A stretch of 15,166 bases of DNA, from assembly GCA_900545455.1 (NCBI GenBank), contig UQZF01000050.1, forward strand, positions 1 to 15,166, given 5' to 3'. Shown here piece after piece: positions 6,686 through 14,221 of this stretch (the first letter of the stretch is position 1; every line of letters starts with the position of its first letter). Source of the DNA: an uncultured Eubacteriales bacterium (lineage in GTDB: Bacteria > Bacillota > Clostridia > Lachnospirales > Lachnospiraceae). The position numbers and the translations under genes are program-made. Under the pieces are notes generated by a model that was given only the letters and a program-made list of their open reading frames with translations, was not told where the DNA came from and did not search any database.

Positions 6686-7741
6686 TTACTCCTTACGGAC
6701 ATAATGCGTTTTTCTTCCTGCCCCGATTCTTTCAATTATACCTTCATTTACGAGCTTTTTTAGAGCTGCCTCTATCGATGAACTTCCTAGACTCGGACAA
6801 TTTGAAAGCACTTCCTGCTTTGTAAATGTCCCTATTTTGGCGGTCGCATATTTTTTTACAATGTCATAAGAAGTACTCTTGGCACCATTATCCCATGCAA
6901 TTCCGATACGCTTTTCAAAATCCTTGTAGCATGAAAGAATAACTCCAAGCATGTATTTTATAAATTCCTTCGGATCATTATTCTCGTGCTGCCAATCCCT
7001 ATCTGAAATTGCAAGAGCCTGATAATAACTTTCTTTTGTGTCTGAAATAGCTTTTTCTATACTAATATACTGACCAACCATATATCCGCTCTTATACAAC
7101 AACAAAAGCGTTAACAACCTGCTCATTCGTCCATTTCCGTCATTAAAAGGATGAATACAGAGAAAATCCAATATAAAGCATGGAATTAATATAAGCGGAT
7201 CAATAATTTCAGACGCAATAGCCTGTTTATAATTTTCACATATTTTTTCTATCGCTTCAGGGGTTTCATACGGCTCTAAAGGCTTGAATATAATCTCCCT
7301 TGTACCGTCCGGATTTGTCTTGGCAATTTCATTAGGACATGTCTTAAAAGAGCCTGCATAAGAAAATGAAGTATACTTTAACATCTCGCCATGTAATTGC
7401 AAAATATAATTAGGTGTCACAGAAATATAATTATAGTTCTCGTGTACAATATTAAGCGCATTTCGATAACCTAAAATTTCTTTTTCATCTCTATTCTGAG
7501 GTGTCGTCTTATCCTCCATTATCTGCTTTAAACGGCTCTTAGTGGTCACTATTCCTTCTATGCTGTTAGATGCCTCCGTGCTCTGTATTTTGGCAACTTC
7601 AATCAATCTGTTTAATTCAACAGGTTTCTGGCGTATATATAACTCCTGACGTCCCTTATATTCATGTATCTTAGCCACATAGGATAATATCTCATTGTCC
7701 CACATTCTATCGTTCAATTTTTTATAATCAAAATTTCGCAT
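6686..7741 (-). CDS. Fic family protein, class II, with C-terminal winged-helix-like region
   Basis: Fic enzymes usually transfer AMP from ATP to a hydroxyl side chain of a target protein. The catalytic motif HPFNDGNGR is complete at residues 197-205, with His197 as the general base. The N-terminal part carries SNSIEG (58-63), the S-x-x-x-E-G inhibitory motif, with Glu62 expected to block ATP gamma-phosphate binding. This places it in class II, autoinhibited in cis. Residues from about 290 to the end look like a winged helix with a basic tip (GRKTHYVRKE). The 351-residue length matches stand-alone Fic proteins of this layout. The start has GGGAG at 7-base spacing. The target is unknown. No partner antitoxin gene is adjacent. 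Base composition is more AT-rich than the trp genes, and the promoter has a striking operator array. Confidence 0.93.
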   Translation of the reverse strand: MRNFDYKKLNDRMWDNEILSYVAKIHEYKGRQELYIRQKPVELNRLIEVAKIQSTEASNSIEGIVTTKSRLKQIMEDKTTPQNRDEKEILGYRNALNIVHENYNYISVTPNYILQLHGEMLKYTSFSYAGSFKTCPNEIAKTNPDGTREIIFKPLEPYETPEAIEKICENYKQAIASEIIDPLILIPCFILDFLCIHPFNDGNGRMSRLLTLLLLYKSGYMVGQYISIEKAISDTKESYYQALAISDRDWQHENNDPKEFIKYMLGVILSCYKDFEKRIGIAWDNGAKSTSYDIVKKYATAKIGTFTKQEVLSNCPSLGSSSIEAALKKLVNEGIIERIGAGRKTHYVRKE

Positions 7742-7748
7742 AAAAAAT

Positions 7749-7815
7749 CTCCCAAAGCGTTCATTTTTCTCCCAATTATAATATCATTTTGGGAGAAAAG
7801 CAATCGTTTTGGGAG
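7749..7815. promoter_or_regulatory. Four phased half-sites at the fic promoter (candidate operator array)
   Basis: CTCCCAA occurs at 7749-7755 and 7769-7775, and its reverse complement TTGGGAG at 7789-7795 and 7809-7815. The four centres (7752, 7772, 7792, 7812) are exactly 20 bases apart, and the array is symmetric about position 7782. The second to fourth copies extend to TTTTCTCCCAA or its complement. One copy touches the -10 box, one lies in the spacer, one lies upstream of -35, and one supplies the ribosome binding site of fic. This looks like cooperative repressor binding on one DNA face. The protein that binds is not shown; the Fic protein's own winged helix is a candidate. Confidence 0.75.
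7775..7803 (-). promoter_or_regulatory. Promoter of the fic gene
   Basis: On the minus strand, -35 TTGCTT (7798-7803) and a perfect -10 TATAAT (7775-7780) are 17 bases apart. The start of transcription is expected near 7768, leaving a leader of about 27 bases that holds one half-site, whose GGGAG doubles as the ribosome binding site. Confidence 0.75.
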
Positions 7816-7831
7816 AAAAATTATTTTTTAA

Positions 7832-8620
7832 TTAATATTCCACGCCCCAAATATCGTTCCACGTCTGCATCTGCTCCGCGGTCAACTCGCCGTAAAGCTC
7901 CATGAATCGCTCATAGGTCGTATCCATGTTGACCGAGTCCTGCGCGGCAGCCTTCGCCCACTCAAGCTGTTCACTTGAAAGCGCGAGCGATTTCTCACCG
8001 CCAAAGTATTTGTCGGCTATCTTGTCGGAGAGGACATTTCCATCCGTGTCGATGAAATAATTCTGCACAAGACAGCGGATATTCTTGGCATTCATGTCCT
8101 TGACCTTGACCTGCTCAGCAACCTGTCTCGGATCATTCTCGTTAAATGTGAGAATCTTCATACCGTCCTTCGTAAGTGTCGTACCGCTCTTGGCACCTAA
8201 ATACATTGATGTGAGCATACTCTTAGGTCTTGTGTCCTGCGCCGCCAAGGTGGCAAGCACCTCCTCCGCCAAGCCCTTATACTCATCAAGGACATTGATG
8301 TGGTTCTTGCCGTCAAAATATCCCGAATACTCGGAATCGGTGATTACATACTGATATGTCGCATAGCCATCCTTCGTTATTCTGTTCGCCGTATACATAT
8401 CCGCCACAAGCTCAACCTTCTCGGATATTTCAGGAACATCACAGCTCTCGACATGCTGCTTAACACCATTTGCATCCGTCGGACAGTCGCAGCTCTCAAG
8501 GTACTTGTGATACATCTCCGTCGACAGCTCCGCGTCGCCGTTGCTCTTAACTCCCTTAGAGCACGCCGTGAGAGCCATCAATGTTACACACATAACAGGT
8601 AAAAATATTGCTTTTCTCAT
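7832..8620 (-). CDS. Putative lipoprotein of unknown function
   Basis: I do not recognise the family of this 262-residue protein. Residues 1-20 form a lipoprotein signal peptide: basic start MRKA, a hydrophobic stretch, then lipobox LTAC with the lipidated cysteine at position 20, followed by SKG. The mature part should sit on the outer face of the cytoplasmic membrane. It is mixed polar and acidic with no further membrane segment. A short N-terminal duplication, ESCDCP (42-47) and ESCDVP (58-63), brings extra cysteines unusual for a surface protein. The C-terminus is rich in Trp, Tyr and Met (QMQTWNDIWGVEY). The ATG has AAGGGGG 8 bases upstream. The gene has its own promoter after the ABC permease, so a role as that transporter's partner is possible but unproven. 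Confidence 0.85.
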   Translation of the reverse strand: MRKAIFLPVMCVTLMALTACSKGVKSNGDAELSTEMYHKYLESCDCPTDANGVKQHVESCDVPEISEKVELVADMYTANRITKDGYATYQYVITDSEYSGYFDGKNHINVLDEYKGLAEEVLATLAAQDTRPKSMLTSMYLGAKSGTTLTKDGMKILTFNENDPRQVAEQVKVKDMNAKNIRCLVQNYFIDTDGNVLSDKIADKYFGGEKSLALSSEQLEWAKAAAQDSVNMDTTYERFMELYGELTAEQMQTWNDIWGVEY

Positions 8621-8666
8621 AGTGGATTCCCCCTTATCGCAAGTGTCAGTTTTCAGTTATATTTTT

Positions 8667-8695
8667 ATTATATATTCTGAAAATTTGCATGTCCA
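8667..8695 (-). promoter_or_regulatory. Promoter of the lipoprotein gene
   Basis: On the minus strand, -35 TGGACA (8690-8695) and -10 TATAAT (8667-8672) are 17 bases apart, in the 113-base AT-rich gap after the permease stop. No terminator hairpin is seen between the permease and this promoter, so read-through from the transporter genes is also possible. Confidence 0.7.
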
Positions 8696-8733
8696 CTATA
8701 TTTTTTACTTTTATCTTGAAATTTTACCCTTTT

Positions 8734-11211
8734 TTATTCTACACCTTTGAGCGTCTCCACGAGATCAAGCTTCTTGATTCTGCTCGAGAACATGAAGCTT
8801 ACAAGCATGGAAACAATCAGCACGAGGATTCCCGATATTATGTAGTCGATCACAGGCACGGACAGGCTGTAATCGAAGTTCTCGCCGTTGCTGTTCATCA
8901 TCGCGTTGAGCGACATATTGCCGAGCGGCGTTCCGACGATTATTCCGATTACGGAAAGCCAGATATTCTGTATCGTGAGAAGGTTTCTTATCTGCGATGA
9001 CTGAAGTCCCATAACCTTCAATGTTGCGAGCTCCTTCACGCGCTCGTTAAATGAAAGCGAGCCTGAATTGTAGAGGACGACGACGATCATTATTGTTGAG
9101 AAAATCACCATCATGTATACCATGATATTGATTACCTCCATGCTCTTCTCATAAGCGGCAATCATGTCGGACTTGGTGTTCACGCTCGTTACATACTTTA
9201 ATGAGGCGGTATCGGGTGCGCCCGCATCGTTGGTCATTAAGAGCGTCGGAGTGTACTCTGCGCCCGTTTTCTCGTAGTCCTCGCGAAGATAGGCGATTCC
9301 CTGCGTCTCACAACTTCTGTAGATGCTTCCGACGACAGCCTCATGCCACTCATTTTTGCTGTAAATATGCCAGTAAATCGTATCGCCGATTTTTATATTC
9401 ATATCCTCGGCAAGCTTGCGGCTGATACCGACCGTACCCGGCACAAGCTGTGTCACCTCGTTGTCAACGTCGACAAGGTTGTAGAGCTTCTTTCCCTCGA
9501 TGACCGTCACCGTCTCCTTTTTCTTCTCCGACGAGGAGGCGTTCTTTACCTTGGAAATCTCGACCGCATCGGTCATAACAAGCTCGCCGTCCAAGCTTGT
9601 AGAAAGCGCATCGACATCGTCAAGCCTTGCATTCGCCGAGAGCTTTACCTGATACTCGGCCGTATAAATTTTGTTGAAATTTAAGTCCGTCATAATATCG
9701 ACAAGCTCGTTGCAGCCCACACCGTAGAGCATGAGGAGCATTCCGACCGCCGTTCCAACGATACCCATGAAGGTACGAAGCTTTGCCCTCGATATGTCGC
9801 GCAGATTGTACTGTGCGTTAAAAGATAACTTTTTCCAGAAAGGAAGTCTCTCAAATATACATTTCTTTCCCTGCTTCGGTGCGGCAGGGCGAAGTGCCTC
9901 GGCAGGCTTGATTCCAAGCACCTTCCTACAGCTTAAAAAGCACGAAAGGCTGCACACGGCAGCAATGCCAATTGATATTATTATGTATAGCGGGTGAAAT
10001 ACCGAATGAAGTCCCGGCACTATGTAGTATTGTTCAAACATGCCCATCAATGCGGGAGCTCCGAGCCAAACTCCGCAAATAAGTCCCACGATAACTCCGA
10101 GCGCGGACACCAAAAGGCTGTAGCTTATGTAGTGCAGAACAATCTTCCATCTCTTCATTCCGAGTGCGTTCATCGTTCCAATCTGTGTACGCTGCTTCTC
10201 AACAATTCTTCCCATCGAGGTCGCAATTACGAGAACTGCGATTCCCACAAATATTACAACGAACACATAGGCAAACGCCTGATGCTGTTCAAGCTCACTG
10301 TCAAGTCTTGCAAGTCCCTGAACCGACTTTCTGTCGATGATGGCGGAATAGTCGTAGTCAATCGCCTCCGCTATCTCGTCCTCATGTGCAAGCGCACCGC
10401 CGTCCTTCGTCCTTATTATCATCTGCGTGTAAGGCATCAGCTTTGCAAGCTTCTCATCGCTCATGTTTTCCGCAATCTGAAGCAGCATATCCTGTGTGAT
10501 GTCATCAACCGTGAGCCCAGACGCCTTCATCTGCTCAAGCTTTTCATCAAGAATCTTGGTATTTTCGGCAACCTTCCGCGCCGTAATCTTTTCGCTCTCG
10601 ATGAGATGCGTCACATAATCCCTTATCGGGAAGGCATCGTAGGACATGAACACGATTGCGATGTTCTCAAGATACACATCCGCATCGCCCTCAGCCTGCC
10701 TGTACTCGTACTCAGGTGTCTCCACAAGTCCCTTAATTTTCTTTGTGAATGTGATGCCGTTGTACTCTATGGTAAAATCATCGCCCACATCAAGATTTCT
10801 CCTGACCGCGAACGCATTTGCAAGCCATATTCCCTCGGTGTCATTTGGATTAAACTCCTCACCCTTTACAAGATACGGCGTGTTTATAACATTTTCCCTT
10901 TGCAGGAACATATCCACCTGCACTCCCGCAAACTCAGGCGTTGTACCTGTCACGGACATTCTAAGCTGTGCATCCTCGACAAAATCAAGTCCCCTTATTG
11001 TATCGAGCTCCTCCTGTGTGAACCCCTCGCCGTACATCCACAGGTCGGACAGCTTACATTCCTCGTGATACTTTTCCCTCGCCACGTTCTGTGAGAGCAC
11101 ATGTCCCTCCATGGTACAGAACATTGCAATCGCAAGTGCCGAGAGCAGAAATATTGAGAAAAAGAGACCGAAGTTCGACTTGAACTCTCTTAGCATTTTT
11201 CTAAAAAGCAT
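8734..11211 (-). CDS. ABC transporter permease, FtsX/MacB superfamily, two-module
   Basis: This 825-residue protein has the layout of large FtsX-like permeases. One membrane segment lies near 14-36, an outside domain of about 270 residues follows, and three segments lie near 312-427. A second module repeats this: a segment near 480-500, an outside domain to about 690, and three segments near 693-808. The segments after each outside domain are followed by matching coupling stretches, RTQIGTMNALGMKRWKI and RVKELATLKVMGLQSSQI, and modules end in KPAEALRP and DLVETLKG. Such transporters usually move peptides or lipids, or work mechanically on envelope substrates; the substrate is not evident. The ATG at 11211 shares one base with the ATPase stop (TAATG) and has AGGAGG 10 bases upstream. 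A TTG two codons earlier is less likely. Confidence 0.92.
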   Translation of the reverse strand: MLFRKMLREFKSNFGLFFSIFLLSALAIAMFCTMEGHVLSQNVAREKYHEECKLSDLWMYGEGFTQEELDTIRGLDFVEDAQLRMSVTGTTPEFAGVQVDMFLQRENVINTPYLVKGEEFNPNDTEGIWLANAFAVRRNLDVGDDFTIEYNGITFTKKIKGLVETPEYEYRQAEGDADVYLENIAIVFMSYDAFPIRDYVTHLIESEKITARKVAENTKILDEKLEQMKASGLTVDDITQDMLLQIAENMSDEKLAKLMPYTQMIIRTKDGGALAHEDEIAEAIDYDYSAIIDRKSVQGLARLDSELEQHQAFAYVFVVIFVGIAVLVIATSMGRIVEKQRTQIGTMNALGMKRWKIVLHYISYSLLVSALGVIVGLICGVWLGAPALMGMFEQYYIVPGLHSVFHPLYIIISIGIAAVCSLSCFLSCRKVLGIKPAEALRPAAPKQGKKCIFERLPFWKKLSFNAQYNLRDISRAKLRTFMGIVGTAVGMLLMLYGVGCNELVDIMTDLNFNKIYTAEYQVKLSANARLDDVDALSTSLDGELVMTDAVEISKVKNASSSEKKKETVTVIEGKKLYNLVDVDNEVTQLVPGTVGISRKLAEDMNIKIGDTIYWHIYSKNEWHEAVVGSIYRSCETQGIAYLREDYEKTGAEYTPTLLMTNDAGAPDTASLKYVTSVNTKSDMIAAYEKSMEVINIMVYMMVIFSTIMIVVVLYNSGSLSFNERVKELATLKVMGLQSSQIRNLLTIQNIWLSVIGIIVGTPLGNMSLNAMMNSNGENFDYSLSVPVIDYIISGILVLIVSMLVSFMFSSRIKKLDLVETLKGVE

Positions 11212-11909
11212 TACCAATCAACCTCCTTTACATCAAGAGGCTTCTCGTTAATCGTTATATCCTTTATCTTTCCGTTCTTCATCCTTATAACCTTGTCGGC
11301 GCACTTTGCGATGTCGGAGTTGTGCGTCACAATGATAACGGTCTTTTTTTCCTCCCTGCAAAGCTTCTGCAAAAGCTCGAGAACTATGACTCCCGTCTCG
11401 GAATCAAGCGCTCCCGTCGGCTCATCGCCTAAGAGTATCTTAGGATTCTTCGCAAGCGCACGCGCAATCGAAACTCTCTGCTGCTCGCCTCCCGACATCT
11501 GTGCCGGGAATTTATTTCTGCACTTTGACAAACCGACCATCTCAAGGAGCTTATCAGGCTCAACCGCGTTCTTTACAATGCTCTTTGTGAGTGCAATATT
11601 CTCATACGCCGTGAGACTCGGAAGCAGATTGTAGAACTGGAAAATGAAGCCGATTACCTGAGCTCTGTAGCTTCCGAGCTGCCTGTCATTCATCCTGGAA
11701 ATCTGTCTTCCCGCAACGGTGACTTTCCCTTCAGTCGGTGTGTCCATTCCGCCGAGCATATTTAAAATGGTGGACTTTCCGGCTCCCGACTGTCCGAGAA
11801 TGACCACGAACTCTCCCTCGTCAATCGTGAAGCTCACATGGTCAACCGCAGTCTGCTTTCCCTCTCCCTCGCCGTAGGTTTTTACCACATTCTTAAATTC
11901 TACAAGCAT
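11211..11909 (-). CDS. ABC transporter ATP-binding protein, MacB/LolD type
   Basis: This nucleotide-binding subunit energises the overlapping FtsX-type permease. In its 232 residues are Walker A GQSGAGKST, the Q-loop FIFQFYNLLPSLT typical of the MacB/LolD branch, the signature MSGGEQQRVSIARAL, Walker B ILLGDEPTGALD, and the switch histidine in VIIVTHN. An ATG seven codons further upstream is in frame, but GGGAGG lies between the two, 7 bases before the ATG at 11909, so the shorter form (MLVEFKNVVKTYG) is preferred. Gene order, the one-base overlap and the single promoter show a two-gene operon. No gene for a regulator lies beside it in this window. Confidence 0.95.
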   Translation of the reverse strand: MLVEFKNVVKTYGEGEGKQTAVDHVSFTIDEGEFVVILGQSGAGKSTILNMLGGMDTPTEGKVTVAGRQISRMNDRQLGSYRAQVIGFIFQFYNLLPSLTAYENIALTKSIVKNAVEPDKLLEMVGLSKCRNKFPAQMSGGEQQRVSIARALAKNPKILLGDEPTGALDSETGVIVLELLQKLCREEKKTVIIVTHNSDIAKCADKVIRMKNGKIKDITINEKPLDVKEVDW

Positions 11910-11933
11910 TTTTCTTCCTCCCATATTCATAAG

Positions 11934-11974
11934 TTTGTGTTAGCTTTGCATTATTTGTGTTAGCTTCGGCTAAC
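11934..11974 (-). repeat. Direct repeat and small hairpin in the ABC transporter leader
   Basis: TTTGTGTTAGCTT occurs at 11934-11946 and again at 11954-11966, exactly 20 bases apart. The second copy also forms a 6-bp hairpin with 11969-11974 (GTTAGC, 4-base loop, GCTAAC). The first copy carries the same GTTAGC and could pair with the same partner, so two alternative stems are possible in the roughly 70-base leader. No T-run follows. Confidence 0.6.
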
Positions 11975-11985
11975 TTGCTGGCAAA

Positions 11986-12035
11986 ATTATACTGCCGTAT
12001 AAAAAAAATATCAACATCATTTTGACACGGCAGTA
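11986..12035 (-). promoter_or_regulatory. Promoter of the ABC transporter operon with two candidate operator sites
   Basis: On the minus strand, -35 TTGATA (12009-12014) and -10 TATAAT (11986-11991) are 17 bases apart. The spacer contains a dyad, TTATAC-TGCC-GTATAA (11987-12002). The 9-base core TACTGCCGT (11990-11998) recurs in opposite orientation at 12027-12035, upstream of -35. A dyad placed between -35 and -10 is the classical position for a repressor such as a TetR-family protein. No such gene is in the window, so the regulator is inferred only. Confidence 0.7.
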
Positions 12036-12056
12036 AATTTATTTTCTATGTATTAT

Positions 12057-13517
12057 TTATGCTTCCACAAAATGTTCCTTTAATTTTTCGGAAAGGTCAG
12101 CTATATTGACAATCTCACCCTTCATTGAATCCACTGAGTCATGCTGTTTCGCTATGCTGTCAACAATGTTGGTTATCATTGCTGAATTTTCCTCAGTGGT
12201 TGCCATCAGAGTCTCTATCTCGGCATGAATGTTATCAAATCCGGTTTTTACCGAATCTATAACTTCATACTCCTCTCCCACAACATCGGACGCATCTCCG
12301 GCTGCAGTTTTAATATTCTCAAATACCCTCAGCATTTCGTCCATCCTTACAATACCTTCAGCCGCCGCTCCGGCTCCATCATTGACCTTCTCCGAAACCA
12401 TATCTGTCGTCGCGGTAAGTCCCTGAAGGATATCCCTGATATTATTGGCTGAGCTCGAACTCTGCTCTGACAATGTTCTGATTTCATCTGCAACAACCGC
12501 AAAGCCTCTGCCATGCTCACCGGCTCTCGCCGCCTCTATTGAAGCATTCAGAGAGAGAAGATTCGTCTGTGCCGCAATGGAATTAATCTCTTCCAATATA
12601 CCTGTAATTGTGCTCATCTCTTTATTCAATGTGTCTGTCGCAGTCTTTGCCGAACCTACCGTCTCGGATATATCCATAAGGCTCTTTTTAACCTTCTGTG
12701 CTTCATCATGTCCTGCTGCCACAGCCTTATCAACCTCGTTAAAGCTCTCCTCAAGCCTTCCTGCAAGCTCATGGTTATGCTCTATCTTCTCGGTGGCATT
12801 TTTTACCTGTTCCGTCACTGCAATTGTGGCATTAGCCGTGCTGTCGATAACCGTATTCATCTGCTCCGCAGCATCGTTTACCGTTCCCGCCTGCAATGCA
12901 AGCTCCTCAACTCCGCTTCTGCACTGTGAAATTGCCACATTCAAATCCCCGGCAATACCGGTTGCAACCACGCTGTTATTTTTTACTTCCTCAAGTGTCT
13001 CCTCGGTTCTTCTGAGGAATGCTCTTCCTCTTCCGGTCGCATTCACGAGCACCACGGCAACGAAAATAAAAATAACAACCTTCGTCATAGCTCCCGCAAA
13101 TGAGCAGTTCTCACCGTCTATAATCTGTGGCATAAATAAAGCGCACACAATTGCAACCGTACCAATCGGGATAGAATAATACAATACATATCTCTTATCA
13201 AAATATATTGTTGTCATTGCAAGAAACACATAGTTTGCAAGAAACGTCACTGAATTGCCTCCACACGAAGCGGAGTAAACAATCGTTGCCAATGATGGTA
13301 TCAAAGTAATGCACAATGCCTTCGCAAGGTCGTTTTTTACAAGTTTCCAGCATGCGACTACAGCAATCCCGGATACCACAAGAACCGCAACATTTCTTAA
13401 AGCCATCCCGTTCATTCCGAATGCAACTATCGTCATAAGTGAAAGCATCACTATTCCTGCAAGAACCACTGTCATGTTCTGCTTATGCAGTCCTTCCATA
13501 AATCTCAAATCCTCCAT
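12057..13517 (-). CDS. Methyl-accepting chemotaxis protein with six-segment membrane domain
   Basis: This receptor relays a signal to the CheA-CheW complex. Residues 15-160 contain about six membrane segments with only short outside loops, in place of the usual large periplasmic-type sensor domain. No HAMP domain is evident, and the protein runs straight into the cytoplasmic coiled coil (about 165-480). The hairpin tip that touches CheA/CheW is clear at about 310-341, with LLSLNASIEAARAGEHGRG as its centre. No C-terminal CheR-docking pentapeptide is seen; the protein ends HFVEA. The signal is unknown and may be sensed in or near the membrane. The ATG at 13517 has AAGGA at 6-base spacing; a second ATG at 13499 is also possible. 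It lies 20 bases after the unknown gene and probably shares its transcript. Confidence 0.95.
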   Translation of the reverse strand: MEDLRFMEGLHKQNMTVVLAGIVMLSLMTIVAFGMNGMALRNVAVLVVSGIAVVACWKLVKNDLAKALCITLIPSLATIVYSASCGGNSVTFLANYVFLAMTTIYFDKRYVLYYSIPIGTVAIVCALFMPQIIDGENCSFAGAMTKVVIFIFVAVVLVNATGRGRAFLRRTEETLEEVKNNSVVATGIAGDLNVAISQCRSGVEELALQAGTVNDAAEQMNTVIDSTANATIAVTEQVKNATEKIEHNHELAGRLEESFNEVDKAVAAGHDEAQKVKKSLMDISETVGSAKTATDTLNKEMSTITGILEEINSIAAQTNLLSLNASIEAARAGEHGRGFAVVADEIRTLSEQSSSSANNIRDILQGLTATTDMVSEKVNDGAGAAAEGIVRMDEMLRVFENIKTAAGDASDVVGEEYEVIDSVKTGFDNIHAEIETLMATTEENSAMITNIVDSIAKQHDSVDSMKGEIVNIADLSEKLKEHFVEA

Positions 13518-13537
13518 ACTAAATCCTTACTTTTATT

Positions 13538-14161
13538 CTATACAAGTATATCCACCGCGCTGCTGCTTTGTGCCATGGCAGCCTCGGCTATTTTAAGACT
13601 CTGCATGCTCCCCGCCGCAAAGCTTATCTCAAGTGAAGCTGCAGCTGATGACACACCCACGCCGCTTACCGCACCTGTTCCCCCATTTGTATATGCCCTC
13701 TGGTAATACTTCATATCGGCATCCATTATCTCCTTATTCTCATCCCGTCTGTGCGTACTCCTCTTTAAACGCTCGAGCCGTTCTGCATTTCTTATATTTT
13801 CCTCCGTTCGCTGCTCCTTGCGCTCCGCTCTCTTTTTCAGCCTGTCCTCCTCACGCAGATTATTGACCTTCGTCCCGGCACACTCAACCATTCTCTTAGC
13901 ATGCGCCAAAGCGTTATCAATCTCAGCAGAGTCGTACTCCCCGGTCGCCTTTGCCCTTCTCAGCATCGCCACTTTCGCCCTTGCGCGGCTCAAAATCTGT
14001 GACGCACCCGTCATCTTTTTGGCGCGCATAATCTGTGACGATATCTCCCTCGGATTGTACGAGAGACTTTTCCTGCCCGTCTTAGACTTAGAACCAGAGG
14101 AGGTTCTCGTTGTACTCACACTTATTCCGGACATTCCCGTCTGTAAATTATTAACATCCAT
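13538..14161 (-). CDS. Hypothetical helical protein co-transcribed with a chemotaxis receptor
   Basis: I do not recognise this 207-residue protein. Residues 1-35 are rich in Ser, Thr and Gly and probably disordered. Residues about 37-100 look helical and basic (NPREISSQIMRAKKMTG). A highly charged Arg/Glu/Lys-rich coiled-coil-like stretch runs from about 100 to 145. A Gly/Ala/Ser-rich tail (160-207) ends in an apolar helix. There is no signal peptide or membrane segment. The ends, low in charge and rich in Ser/Ala/Thr around a helical core, loosely recall proteins handled by the flagellar export apparatus, but no specific motif proves this. The ATG has GGAGG at 9-base spacing. A flagellar-sigma-type promoter lies upstream and a chemotaxis receptor 20 bases downstream, so a motility-linked role is the best inference. 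Confidence 0.88.
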   Translation of the reverse strand: MDVNNLQTGMSGISVSTTRTSSGSKSKTGRKSLSYNPREISSQIMRAKKMTGASQILSRARAKVAMLRRAKATGEYDSAEIDNALAHAKRMVECAGTKVNNLREEDRLKKRAERKEQRTEENIRNAERLERLKRSTHRRDENKEIMDADMKYYQRAYTNGGTGAVSGVGVSSAAASLEISFAAGSMQSLKIAEAAMAQSSSAVDILV

Positions 14162-14221
14162 GTTTTAAGACCTCCATATTATACGATTCCATTCGTAAAA
14201 TGCAACACATTTATATTTTTT

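Noticed and set aside
7749..7820. Phased repeats upstream of fic as a small CRISPR array
   Set aside because: The repeats are only 7-12 bases, there are just four with mixed orientation, and they overlap a promoter; CRISPR repeats are longer and all in one direction.
9994..11094. Long plus-strand open frame (366 codons) opposite the permease
   Set aside because: It is antisense to a clear FtsX-type permease; its translation is rich in His, Arg, Cys and Leu with no recognisable domain, as expected of a shadow frame.
11991..12034. ACTGCCGT and ACGGCAGT as the stem of a terminator after the chemoreceptor gene
   Set aside because: The arms are 28 bases apart, no T-run follows on the minus strand, and the pair fits the promoter geometry of the ABC genes better as operator sites.
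12445..13179. Plus-strand open frame of 244 codons, and similarly 2275-3036
   Set aside because: Both are antisense to well-recognised genes (chemoreceptor and trpD/trpC), have low-complexity Ser/Ala/Cys-rich translations, and lack good start signals.
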